From Candidatus Poribacteria bacterium (GTDB taxonomy: Bacteria; Abyssobacteria; SURF-5): DNA of 15,289 nucleotides. This document shows, in pieces, positions 6,872-13,504 of the stretch (positions are counted from its first letter, which is position 1; every line of letters begins with the position of its first letter). The DNA lies in NCBI GenBank assembly GCA_016215705.1, contig JACRIR010000179.1, positions 1 to 15,289 of the forward strand, given 5' to 3'. Under the pieces are notes generated by a model. That model made no database searches, was not told the origin of the DNA, and was given only the letters and a program-made list of their open reading frames with translations. The position numbers and the translations under genes were made by a program.

Positions 6872-6887
6872 TGGCATGACTATTGCC
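6872..6887 (+). promoter_or_regulatory. Sigma-54 promoter of the exopolysaccharide operon
   Basis: TGGCATGACTATTGCC has GG at 6873-6874 and GC at 6885-6886 with exact 10-bp spacing. It matches TGGCAYRNNNNTTGCW at all but the last position. The predicted start near 6898 gives a ~79-nt leader before the first gene at 6977. XrtA-type loci are known to be controlled by a two-component pair, PrsK/PrsR, whose response regulator is a sigma-54 activator. That regulator would be expected nearby but is not in the window. Confidence 0.78.
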
Positions 6888-6976
6888 ATGTATTCCCAGG
6901 AGTTACGCCATGTGTTTGTGAGAAGGCGTGTGCAAGGACAGATCCAACAGCTACCTGAATTTCCGGGAGGCCTCTC

Positions 6977-7684
6977 ATGACAAGACGGCTACTTATTCTT
7001 ATCGGCTTACTGATGGTTGGTTTGATCACGGGTTGCACAGCTTTTCATGGGGCCGGCACAGTTAGCGACTATCCGGTCGTTAGGGAAGAAACCTATCATC
7101 TGCAAGCGCCTGACGAAATAGAGATTTCGGTGCTGCCGCAGGAGGAGTTGAATAGGGGAGTTACAATACGGCCGGACGGGAAGATATCGCTGCCACTGAT
7201 TGGTGACGTGTTTGTTGAGGGAATGACTCCGATGGAAGTCTCATCGAAGCTGACCGAGGAGTTCTCAAAATACGTCAAGAATCCTGTGGTTGCGGTGATT
7301 GTGACCGGCTTTCACAGCAAGAAGGTGTATGTGATTGGAGAAGTGGAAAGGCAGGGTGTTTACCCTTACACGGGTGAAATGACCGCCTTTGAGGCAGTTG
7401 AGGAGGCGGGCAGTTTCACGAGGCGAGCGGCACTGGGACGCGTAATCCTTGTTAGAGGGGATCTGAAGAATCCGAAAGTAATTGACGTTGACCTGAAGCG
7501 AGTGGTCAAAGAGGGAATGAAGCAGAACGATCTGTTCCTGCAACCGGATGATATCGTGTATATACCGCCGAACGGTTTTGCGAAGGCGGGTTACGCTATT
7601 GAGCAAGTTTTATTCCCGTTCATGCCCATTCTGGGAGTCGGCAGTTCGCTTACTTCCGTCAGAAGCCTCGAAGAGACGTTCTGA
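6977..7684 (+). CDS. Outer-membrane polysaccharide export lipoprotein (Wza family, XrtA/PEP-CTERM type)
   Basis: The 235-residue protein has a lipoprotein signal with lipobox ITGC (Cys20). A polysaccharide export (Poly_export) domain spans about 38-112, including APDEIEISVLPQEELNR and IRPDGKISLPLIGDV. One SLBB domain follows at about 115-190 (KKVYVIGEVERQGVYP, then PDDIVYIPP). The hydrophobic C-terminal segment (205-222) resembles the helix that lets Wza-type proteins cross the outer membrane. At ~235 residues and one SLBB domain it is shorter than E. coli Wza and fits the small PEP-CTERM-associated exporters. GGGAGG (6965-6970) lies 6 nt before the ATG. It is the first gene of the operon, with the chain-length gene 50 bp downstream. 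Confidence 0.9.
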   Translation: MTRRLLILIGLLMVGLITGCTAFHGAGTVSDYPVVREETYHLQAPDEIEISVLPQEELNRGVTIRPDGKISLPLIGDVFVEGMTPMEVSSKLTEEFSKYVKNPVVAVIVTGFHSKKVYVIGEVERQGVYPYTGEMTAFEAVEEAGSFTRRAALGRVILVRGDLKNPKVIDVDLKRVVKEGMKQNDLFLQPDDIVYIPPNGFAKAGYAIEQVLFPFMPILGVGSSLTSVRSLEETF

Positions 7685-7734
7685 GATTTGGGCTTGACTG
7701 TTGGCGGCGATAGTCCCAAGAGAGAACCCCTGAG

Positions 7735-9294
7735 ATGCAAGAACAAGGCAAGATAGACATCGACAAGTACCTCGATATTTTGCACAAGTATAAGTGGCAC
7801 GGGATAGTTCCCGCTCTGATTTTTGTGGTGTCATTTACCATTGGCAGTCTGTTCCTGCCCAAGGTTTACGAAAGCTCCTGCACAGTTGAGGTGGACAGAG
7901 GCACAATAGAGAATCCATTGAAGAACGGGACTGAGCGGCCTCCCGACCTCGGCGATCATCTCAGGGTGTTTTCGGAGAGCGCTCTCAAATGGGACATCCT
8001 CTCTCGAGTTGTGGACAAGGTTGGCGCTGAAGCTATTATTGAAAACAGCGACGTGTACAACATAGGGAAAGCGGCGAGAAGCGTTGGGTTGGGGAAACGA
8101 AATAGCCGTGGTTCTCGCGATGATCTTTCTCAGAAGGAGGCAGTAACGGCATTGCTGAGAAAGGGGATCAGGGTTCAGCAGAGACAGCCTAGATTTCTGG
8201 TTCTGTCATATAGAGGGACCCATTCCAGTGTCAACGCCGACATTCTCAATACGTTGGTTTCCTCACTTATCGAGGAAAAGATAAAGCTGGAGCTTACGCA
8301 GGCCGGACGGAGTTTTGAATTTCTCAAGACCGAGATGGAGAGTTATCGACAGAAGCTTGAGGAAGCCGAGGCTCGCTTGAAAGAGTTCAAGGAGCAGCAC
8401 ATATCTGAACTGCCGAATGACGCGAACATCAACTTGTCTCAGCTCTCGAACGATAAATCCGATGTTCTTGCGTGCGAGCTTGAAATGAAGGAATTAACGA
8501 CAAGGGTTCGGTACATCGATGAGGAACTTCAAAAACAGAAAGAGCTCGTTGTGTCCGAGGTCAGACGAGAAGCCAATCCGATGCTTACCGTCCTGAATGA
8601 GCGGATTGTGGACATGGAGGTCGAGCTTACGAGGCTGCGAACGAACTACACGGAACTGCATCCAAGAGTCGTGGAACTCAAAGGGCAGCTCGAGGACCTG
8701 AAGAGACAAAGAACGGAAGCCGAGAATTCCACTGTTAACAGTGAAACTTCCATGCTCAATCCGGTCCATCAGCAACTCACACAGGACAAGCAGAATACGC
8801 TTGTCCGCATCGAGGTTTTGAAGAATCGGCTTGCAAACCTGAAGAGGCGTGTTGATGAAAACGAGAAGAAAGTGCGCAGCATGCCGGCGCAGGAACAACA
8901 GCTTGTGACGCTCACGCGCAATTATGAGGTAACGTCAAACATTTATAACATGTTCCTTCAGAAGGTGGAAGAAGTCCGGGTGCAGGAAAAACTCGTTACC
9001 GATGAGAAGGATAAGGAGTCTTTTAGAGTGATCGAGTATGCGCGAGCCACTTTTGCGTCTGTGGCCCCGAACAGGATGCAGTTGTTGTTCATGATACTGT
9101 TGGCGGGCGGAGGGATATGCGTTGGCATGATGGCCTTGCTGAATTTCTTCGATGATTCGTTGAGAAGCGTAGAGGAAGCCAAGGAATTCCTCAAGAAGCC
9201 TCTCTTGGGGACCGTTCCTTCATTGAGCAGTCACGAAGGGAACGGCGCAGTGTCCGTCCGTGAAAGATTACTGAAAGCAATCGGCAAATCATAG
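7735..9294 (+). CDS. Polysaccharide chain-length determinant (Wzz/GumC-like, XrtA type)
   Basis: The 519-residue inner-membrane protein has a short cytoplasmic N-terminus, a first membrane helix (about 23-42) and a periplasmic Wzz-type segment (LPKVYESSCTVEVD). A long charged coiled coil covers about 190-420. A GNVR-like motif lies at about 393-416 (LTRNYEVTSNIYNMFLQKVE), and a second helix at about 449-471. A 48-residue cytoplasmic tail contains LLGTVPS. It has no kinase domain; that function is on the separate protein three genes on, the split arrangement of XrtA loci. Family knowledge says it oligomerises with the kinase and exporter to set polymer length. The Shine-Dalgarno is weak (AGAGAG), suggesting coupling to the upstream gene. 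Confidence 0.9.
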   Translation: MQEQGKIDIDKYLDILHKYKWHGIVPALIFVVSFTIGSLFLPKVYESSCTVEVDRGTIENPLKNGTERPPDLGDHLRVFSESALKWDILSRVVDKVGAEAIIENSDVYNIGKAARSVGLGKRNSRGSRDDLSQKEAVTALLRKGIRVQQRQPRFLVLSYRGTHSSVNADILNTLVSSLIEEKIKLELTQAGRSFEFLKTEMESYRQKLEEAEARLKEFKEQHISELPNDANINLSQLSNDKSDVLACELEMKELTTRVRYIDEELQKQKELVVSEVRREANPMLTVLNERIVDMEVELTRLRTNYTELHPRVVELKGQLEDLKRQRTEAENSTVNSETSMLNPVHQQLTQDKQNTLVRIEVLKNRLANLKRRVDENEKKVRSMPAQEQQLVTLTRNYEVTSNIYNMFLQKVEEVRVQEKLVTDEKDKESFRVIEYARATFASVAPNRMQLLFMILLAGGGICVGMMALLNFFDDSLRSVEEAKEFLKKPLLGTVPSLSSHEGNGAVSVRERLLKAIGKS

Positions 9295-9321
9295 AGAATC
9301 GTCGCATCTATCCCTGAATCC

Positions 9322-11379
9322 ATGTACCTCGAATTTTACAGACTGAAGGAGATGCCGTTTAGTCTCACGCCGGATCCGGCTTTCCTTTACTACAGCAGCG
9401 TCCACCGGCGCGCGATTGCTTTCTTGAAATATGGTCTGCAGGAGTCAAAGGGATTTCTGCAATTGACCGGCCCGATAGGCTCCGGAAAGACGACGCTGCT
9501 CCGGGCGGTGCTTTCACATCTCGACGAGAAAACGAAAACGGCCTATATCATAAATCCATGCGCTCCTTTTCCCGACCTGCTGCGGTCCATCATGAAGGAC
9601 CTCGAGATTCCCAACATTCCTCAGACCAGATTGAAGATCGAGTTGCTCGATTTCTTTCATGACTATTTGCTCGTTCAGACCAGGCGGTCTCAACGGGTCG
9701 TAGTCATATTCGATGAAGCTCAGAACCTGAGCATCAAGAACCTCGAAGAAATCCGGATGCTCTCTAATTTCGAGACAACGAAGGAAAAGCTTCTTCAGAT
9801 CGTTTTTGTGGGCCAACCTGAGCTGAAAAAGACGCTTGACGCTCCTGAATTGAGGCAGCTCAAGCAGAGAATCCAGGTGCGATATCATCTGGCGCCGCTG
9901 AACCAGGGAGAAGTGAAGGAATACATAGATCATCGTCTTCGGGTTGCCGGTTCAGATGGAAGCGTTGTGTTTTCCGATGAAGCCTGCCGCGAGATTCATG
10001 AATTTTCCGGAGGCATCCCTCGCCTCATCAATTCAGTCTGTGACGTTATGCTTCTCATAGGCTACGTGAATGAACGCAAGACATTCGATGGCTCTCAGGT
10101 CACCGAGGCGATCGATGAAATGAACGGCTCGCCTCGCGAAGATTCTCTCACGGAAGAGGCAAACGAAAAGATCGTGGGCAATAGAGGAGTCGAATGTGAG
10201 CCCGAAGATCGCGCCTGGCAGCGTATTCAAGAAGAAGCCGGGCCGGCAGACGACCCGGTGACACGGGACATTTGTGGCAAATCTGAAGACAAATTCCTCC
10301 AGTATCCGGAACAGGTCACAGAAGAGACCGAGGAAGTCCCAGAAAGTGATAATACCGACTCTGCACAGGCTGCCGTCACTGTATCTGAGCCGGATTCCGG
10401 CTTCAGCGATCCGGCGATGGAATCGAGACTGCCTCACATCGTTGTTGATGAGATGCCACAGCCGACGGAGGGGGGAGAAGCCTCTCCTGCTGTGGAATCC
10501 GTATCCGGCGAAAGAACGTCACGGAGACTCGAGCTTCTGCAGAGGACATCCAGTCGAATTCGCTCTCTTTTGCAGCGCCGTTTCTTCGCTTCGGTTCGAC
10601 GGATCGATCTTTCTCAGACACTTGCGGACAAGCGCAAGATAGCGGTCCTGCTCGATAACGGGCGGATCGTGAACGGTTATACGAGAGAGTTGTTGGATGT
10701 AAATAAACGGGGGTTCGACTTCATCCCTTGTGAACGCACAAATGGGCACGTGGAAGGATTCGTTCCTTTTGATCGGATCATTGCCGCCCGTTTCCTGGAA
10801 AGTTTCGATGGCGTTTGGGAAGAGAAACGCCACACCAAGCACAACTCGCCCAAAGGCAGAGAGATAATCGTTACGCTGAAGAACGGGATGGTAGTCGAAG
10901 GCATCACTCTTGGCAGATTCAACGCAAGGTGTGACCGGTTTTTTGTTATCTCCACGAATGGGGACGAGAAAGCGTCGTGGCTGCTCATAGAACGAACCGG
11001 CACGCTCGGCATATTGGCTGAGACCTTCAAGGATGGGATATACGCCGAGGAGTTTGAGAATCTGCCTCCATTGCCTGATGACGAGGAGAGACGGCCGGAG
11101 CCGGTTTCTGACTACGAGACAGCCGGCGACAGATTCTTTGCAGTTCAGAATTACGATTCCGCCCTGCTTCAATATCAGGAAGCATTGGAAACCGCTGACG
11201 GCCGGAAGAGGCTCAACCTCAAACTATCTCTGTGTTATTACAACCGTGGTCTGGCGCACATAAGAGCACACAGGTTTCTCGAGGCAAAGATGGACTTCGA
11301 GAAAGTGGCGGGCAGTCCTTATCTTCGAGGGAAAGCGCGCGCGAGGATGCGAGAAATAGGAAAATTGACTAAAACATAG
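9322..11379 (+). CDS. XrtA-associated AAA ATPase (ExeA/GspA-like) with long C-terminal extension
   Basis: Residues 1-270 are a typical ExeA-like ATPase: start MYLEFYRLKEMPFSLTPDP, Walker A GPIGSGKT (50-57), Walker B VVVIFDEAQ (126-134), sensor VFVGQPEL (161-168) and GGIPRLIN (230-237). The start is secure because the N-terminus matches the family, although no Shine-Dalgarno precedes it. An acidic, probably disordered linker spans about 270-430. Two related beta-rich modules then lie at about 437-495 (KIAVLLDNGRIVNGYT) and 511-572 (EIIVTLKNGMVVEGIT). The C-terminus (about 590-680) has TPR-like helices (ETAGDRFFAVQNYDSALLQY). Usual XrtA-associated ATPases end soon after the AAA part, so this one is about twice as long. 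It likely energises or regulates export complex assembly at the inner membrane. Confidence 0.9.
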   Translation: MYLEFYRLKEMPFSLTPDPAFLYYSSVHRRAIAFLKYGLQESKGFLQLTGPIGSGKTTLLRAVLSHLDEKTKTAYIINPCAPFPDLLRSIMKDLEIPNIPQTRLKIELLDFFHDYLLVQTRRSQRVVVIFDEAQNLSIKNLEEIRMLSNFETTKEKLLQIVFVGQPELKKTLDAPELRQLKQRIQVRYHLAPLNQGEVKEYIDHRLRVAGSDGSVVFSDEACREIHEFSGGIPRLINSVCDVMLLIGYVNERKTFDGSQVTEAIDEMNGSPREDSLTEEANEKIVGNRGVECEPEDRAWQRIQEEAGPADDPVTRDICGKSEDKFLQYPEQVTEETEEVPESDNTDSAQAAVTVSEPDSGFSDPAMESRLPHIVVDEMPQPTEGGEASPAVESVSGERTSRRLELLQRTSSRIRSLLQRRFFASVRRIDLSQTLADKRKIAVLLDNGRIVNGYTRELLDVNKRGFDFIPCERTNGHVEGFVPFDRIIAARFLESFDGVWEEKRHTKHNSPKGREIIVTLKNGMVVEGITLGRFNARCDRFFVISTNGDEKASWLLIERTGTLGILAETFKDGIYAEEFENLPPLPDDEERRPEPVSDYETAGDRFFAVQNYDSALLQYQEALETADGRKRLNLKLSLCYYNRGLAHIRAHRFLEAKMDFEKVAGSPYLRGKARARMREIGKLTKT

Positions 11380-11488
11380 CGGCAAGCGAGGTTGTCAGGA
11401 ACAATGCCCGTTTTTGCGTTATTCGACACCTCCAAAATGGGAACAGATCTCCGACATTTGGCTTATTGCGGCAGAAAGAACGCAGCGT

Positions 11489-12322
11489 ATGTCTAGAATT
11501 GAAAGAGCACTGAGAAAAGCCGAGGAAGAACGACTCAGGAAACTGCCTGAGGAGCCCTCTCAAGATGACCACAAAATGAGCGTGCTTGTAACTCCCGAGG
11601 GTCTGACCGAAACGCCTTTGGAAGAGAGCAAGCTTACGCAGCATTCGGAGCACTTCAGGAAGATAGCGGCTAAGCTCAAGTTTTGCGGCGAAAACATTAG
11701 AGCCACGGACGTCGCTTTCACGAGTGCCGTTAGCGGTGAGGGGAAGACTACAAACGCCATAAACTGCGCCATCTCGCTCTGTCAGGATTTCAACTTGTCC
11801 GTGTGCCTGGTGGATTGCGACCTGCGCAATCCGAGTGTTTCGAAATATTTCAGATCAAACGGGAGTCCGGGAATGGTCGAGGTTCTCAAAGGCGAAACCG
11901 ACATCGGCTCAGTGATTCAATCCAGCCCCGTGAAAGGTCTTTCGATCGTACATACCCACAAAGTGGGCAAGCAATCACTGTCTCTCTTTAATAGCGATCG
12001 GCTCAGACGGGTTGTCCAGGACCTTCGGGAACGGTTTGATTTTGTTTTGTTCGATACACCGCCTATTCTTCCTGTCGCTGATACGGTGGTTTTATCTCGT
12101 CACGTCTCTTCAGTGGTCCTTATTGTCGAATCAGGGAAAACGCGCAGGAAGCATATCGAACAGATTCTTGAGCAGATAGACAAGGATAAAGTCATCGGAT
12201 TTATTATGAACTACAAGACGCACAGAATGCCCGAAATGTATAACTATTCGAAATACTATCACTATGGCTCAGAGGGAAGCCAGAATGGCCAAGATCAGAA
12301 TAAAGGCCAAACGCAGGGCTAG
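11489..12322 (+). CDS. Tyrosine-protein kinase for exopolysaccharide synthesis (BY-kinase, XrtA type)
   Basis: I chose the ATG at 11489 rather than the one at 11414 because MSRIERALRKAEEER is the usual family start. The protein is then 277 residues. It has Walker A SAVSGEGKTT (79-88), Walker A' VCLVDCDLR (105-113) and Walker B FVLFDTPP (185-192), the three-motif signature of bacterial tyrosine kinases. The C-terminus carries a tyrosine cluster, YNYSKYYHY (251-259), the expected autophosphorylation site. It lacks membrane helices and would be activated by the cytoplasmic tail of the chain-length protein, phosphorylation state cycling with polymerisation. A 109-bp gap separates it from the ATPase gene. 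The HTH gene starts 15 bp after its stop. Confidence 0.92.
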   Translation: MSRIERALRKAEEERLRKLPEEPSQDDHKMSVLVTPEGLTETPLEESKLTQHSEHFRKIAAKLKFCGENIRATDVAFTSAVSGEGKTTNAINCAISLCQDFNLSVCLVDCDLRNPSVSKYFRSNGSPGMVEVLKGETDIGSVIQSSPVKGLSIVHTHKVGKQSLSLFNSDRLRRVVQDLRERFDFVLFDTPPILPVADTVVLSRHVSSVVLIVESGKTRRKHIEQILEQIDKDKVIGFIMNYKTHRMPEMYNYSKYYHYGSEGSQNGQDQNKGQTQG

Positions 12323-12337
12323 TGAGGAAATGAAATA

Positions 12338-12550
12338 ATGCCCCAGATTGAAGATGAAATCCTGACTGGACAAGAAGCTCAGGAGCTTCTGAAGATCAGC
12401 CGCTCGACGCTGTGGAAGCTGACGCGCCAGAAGCAAATTCCGGCCTATCGAGTGGGGAACGGAAAGACCTCCAAGCTTCGATACAAGAAATCTGAGCTCA
12501 TCTCGTGGCTCAATTCGAACCGGGTGGACTGGGAAGAGCTTGAATCCTGA
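12338..12550 (+). CDS. Small excisionase-family HTH (MerR-like) DNA-binding protein
   Basis: The 70-residue protein has the HTH_17/excisionase pattern: LTGQEAQELLKISRSTLWKL (9-28), then the wing-like IPAYRVGNGKTSKLRYKKSE and ISWL. Although the family is named for phage and integron excisionases, many members are ordinary small transcription factors. There is no integrase, attachment site or other mobile gene nearby. GAGGAA (12324-12329) lies 8 nt before the ATG and overlaps the end of the kinase gene region, so it is translated from the operon transcript. It may act on the operon or on a DNA site elsewhere. The target is unknown. Confidence 0.8.
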   Translation: MPQIEDEILTGQEAQELLKISRSTLWKLTRQKQIPAYRVGNGKTSKLRYKKSELISWLNSNRVDWEELES

Positions 12551-12627
12551 AGGATTCCCAGAATCTGAGCCAGTTTCTGCGCCAAGAGTCTTGATGAATG
12601 ACAGTTCAGGAAGATGGTTAGCTTCCT
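12542..12627 (+). promoter_or_regulatory. Two small hairpins between the HTH and NusG-like genes
   Basis: GAATCC (12542-12547) pairs with GGATTC (12552-12557), and the TGA stop codon of the HTH gene sits in the 4-nt TGAA loop. A second hairpin, AGGAAG (12608-12613) with CTTCCT (12622-12627), follows. Neither has a T-run, so these are at most attenuation, processing or translation-coupling elements. Confidence 0.35.
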
Positions 12628-12708
12628 AATTCTGACGGCGCTCTATCGGCCATTCAATGATATCGGTCCCACAGAGGATTGAACCTCATAGAATAAGACG
12701 CTATTAGG

Positions 12709-13317
12709 ATGCGTCACTTCAATCATGAATATGCGAGAGACAAGATGACTGGACTGATTGATTTAAGAAAAGAGAACATTGCGAAGCGTGAACCGGAGCA
12801 TTCGCTGGATTTCTTATCCCTAAGCAATGATCCGAATAAGAAATGGTGTGTGTTGCATACGAAATCGCGCAGGGAGAAGAAGCTAGCCCAAAGATGTTCG
12901 CAACTTGGCATCCAATACTACTTGCCGCTGAGGAAAAGCGTCACAGGCAGGAGAGGGAGAAGGCATGTTTCAGATGTTCCTCTATTCCCGGGGTATCTAT
13001 TCTGTTGCATGGACAGAGGGGAATGCTGGGGCTTGCTTCAAACCGACCACATTGCGAATGTGTTGGATGTCGTCGATCAAAAGGGCCTGGTAACTGATTT
13101 GAACAACATCAAAGACGCCTGCGAAAGAGGCGTGCTCTTGAAGCCATGCGCGCTTGTGGACAGAGGTCAACGCGTCCGTATCCTGGACGGTCCATTTGCC
13201 GGTCTTGAGGGTATCGTTAGAAAGCACCTGGGCGGTTTTCGACTCGTGCTCACCATGGAGTGCATTCAACAGGCCGTCGCTTGTGAAGTGGATGTCCGGA
13301 TGGTTGTGCCCATCTGA
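12709..13317 (+). CDS. Specialised NusG paralogue (RfaH/UpxY/LoaP-like antiterminator)
   Basis: The 202-residue protein has an NGN domain (about 45-140): KKWCVLHTKSRREKKLAQR, YYLPLRK, and the diagnostic PLFPGYLF (91-98). A KOW domain follows at 152-180 (GQRVRILDGPFAGLEGIV). NusG paralogues inside long polysaccharide operons ride with RNA polymerase and prevent early termination, so this one probably serves the operon it sits in. The first ~44 residues are an unusual charged extension. The start is uncertain: the ATG at 12709 has only TTAGG touching it, whereas Met13 (12745) has GAGAGA at reasonable spacing. Gaps of 158 bp before and 187 bp after, with hairpins in both, suggest regulated expression. 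Confidence 0.87.
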   Translation: MRHFNHEYARDKMTGLIDLRKENIAKREPEHSLDFLSLSNDPNKKWCVLHTKSRREKKLAQRCSQLGIQYYLPLRKSVTGRRGRRHVSDVPLFPGYLFCCMDRGECWGLLQTDHIANVLDVVDQKGLVTDLNNIKDACERGVLLKPCALVDRGQRVRILDGPFAGLEGIVRKHLGGFRLVLTMECIQQAVACEVDVRMVVPI

Positions 13318-13388
13318 GGCATCGCCGTTGATGTTGAACAGATAGTACTTTTTACGCAGTTGCAGTCATAACATAAGTATTTGCAATA

Positions 13389-13454
13389 GGTTGCGACAGG
13401 AAGAATGGAGCAACCGAAAGGGACGGAGTGTGTGAGCCGTCAGATCGGTTTCTC
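13389..13454 (+). promoter_or_regulatory. Competing hairpins in the leader before asnB, possible antiterminator target
   Basis: Two structures share the bases 13412-13415. Hairpin A is GGTTGC (13389-13394) with GCAACC (13410-13415). Hairpin B is GAG (13408-13410)/CTC (13452-13454), AACCGA (13412-13417)/TCGGTT (13445-13450) and GACGG (13422-13426)/CCGTC (13437-13441), with a 10-nt loop and a 4x3 internal loop. Forming A blocks the base of B, which is the logic of a switch. There is no classic T-run, and no promoter is evident. The location right after a NusG paralogue gene suggests a recognition element. That is inference. Confidence 0.42.
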
Positions 13455-13504
13455 TCGTGGTAACAATGTGGGCCTGGTGCAGTCCTGATAAAGAATAAGC
13501 TTCC

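Larger units (their letters stand above)
6061..6976. other. 916-bp divergent regulatory region between the PEP-CTERM gene and the EPS operon
   Basis: This region holds the two opposed sigma-54-type promoters (6151-6166 minus, 6872-6887 plus), the dyad at 6271-6290, a G10 tract at 6381-6390 and two doubtful small ORFs. A smaller dyad CAATG-N5-CATTG lies at 6198-6212. Between 6600 and 6870 I see no gene. In the operon leader, ACGCC (6905-6909) can pair with GGCGT (6925-6929). The 64-codon frame that crosses the operon promoter and overlaps the first gene by 4 nt looks like chance. Confidence 0.5.

Noticed and set aside
6786-6980. 64-codon ORF overlapping the operon's first gene by 4 nt
   Set aside because: No good start or ribosome site, spans the sigma-54 promoter, and its translation looks random. 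The ATGA overlap is probably coincidence.
11414-11488. Upstream start of the kinase gene adding 25 residues
   Set aside because: The added residues have no family resemblance, whereas MSRIERALRKAEEER from 11489 is the expected N-terminus.
12338-12550. Excisionase-like gene as evidence of a prophage or integrative element
   Set aside because: No integrase, attachment repeats, transposase or composition change is visible. Excisionase-type folds are common in ordinary regulators.
12638-12653. GG-N10-GC sequence CGGCGCTCTATCGGCC as a possible fourth sigma-54 site
   Set aside because: Spacing fits but the conserved TGGCA and TTGC blocks are not present, and it lies within an operon. Scored well below the three accepted sites.
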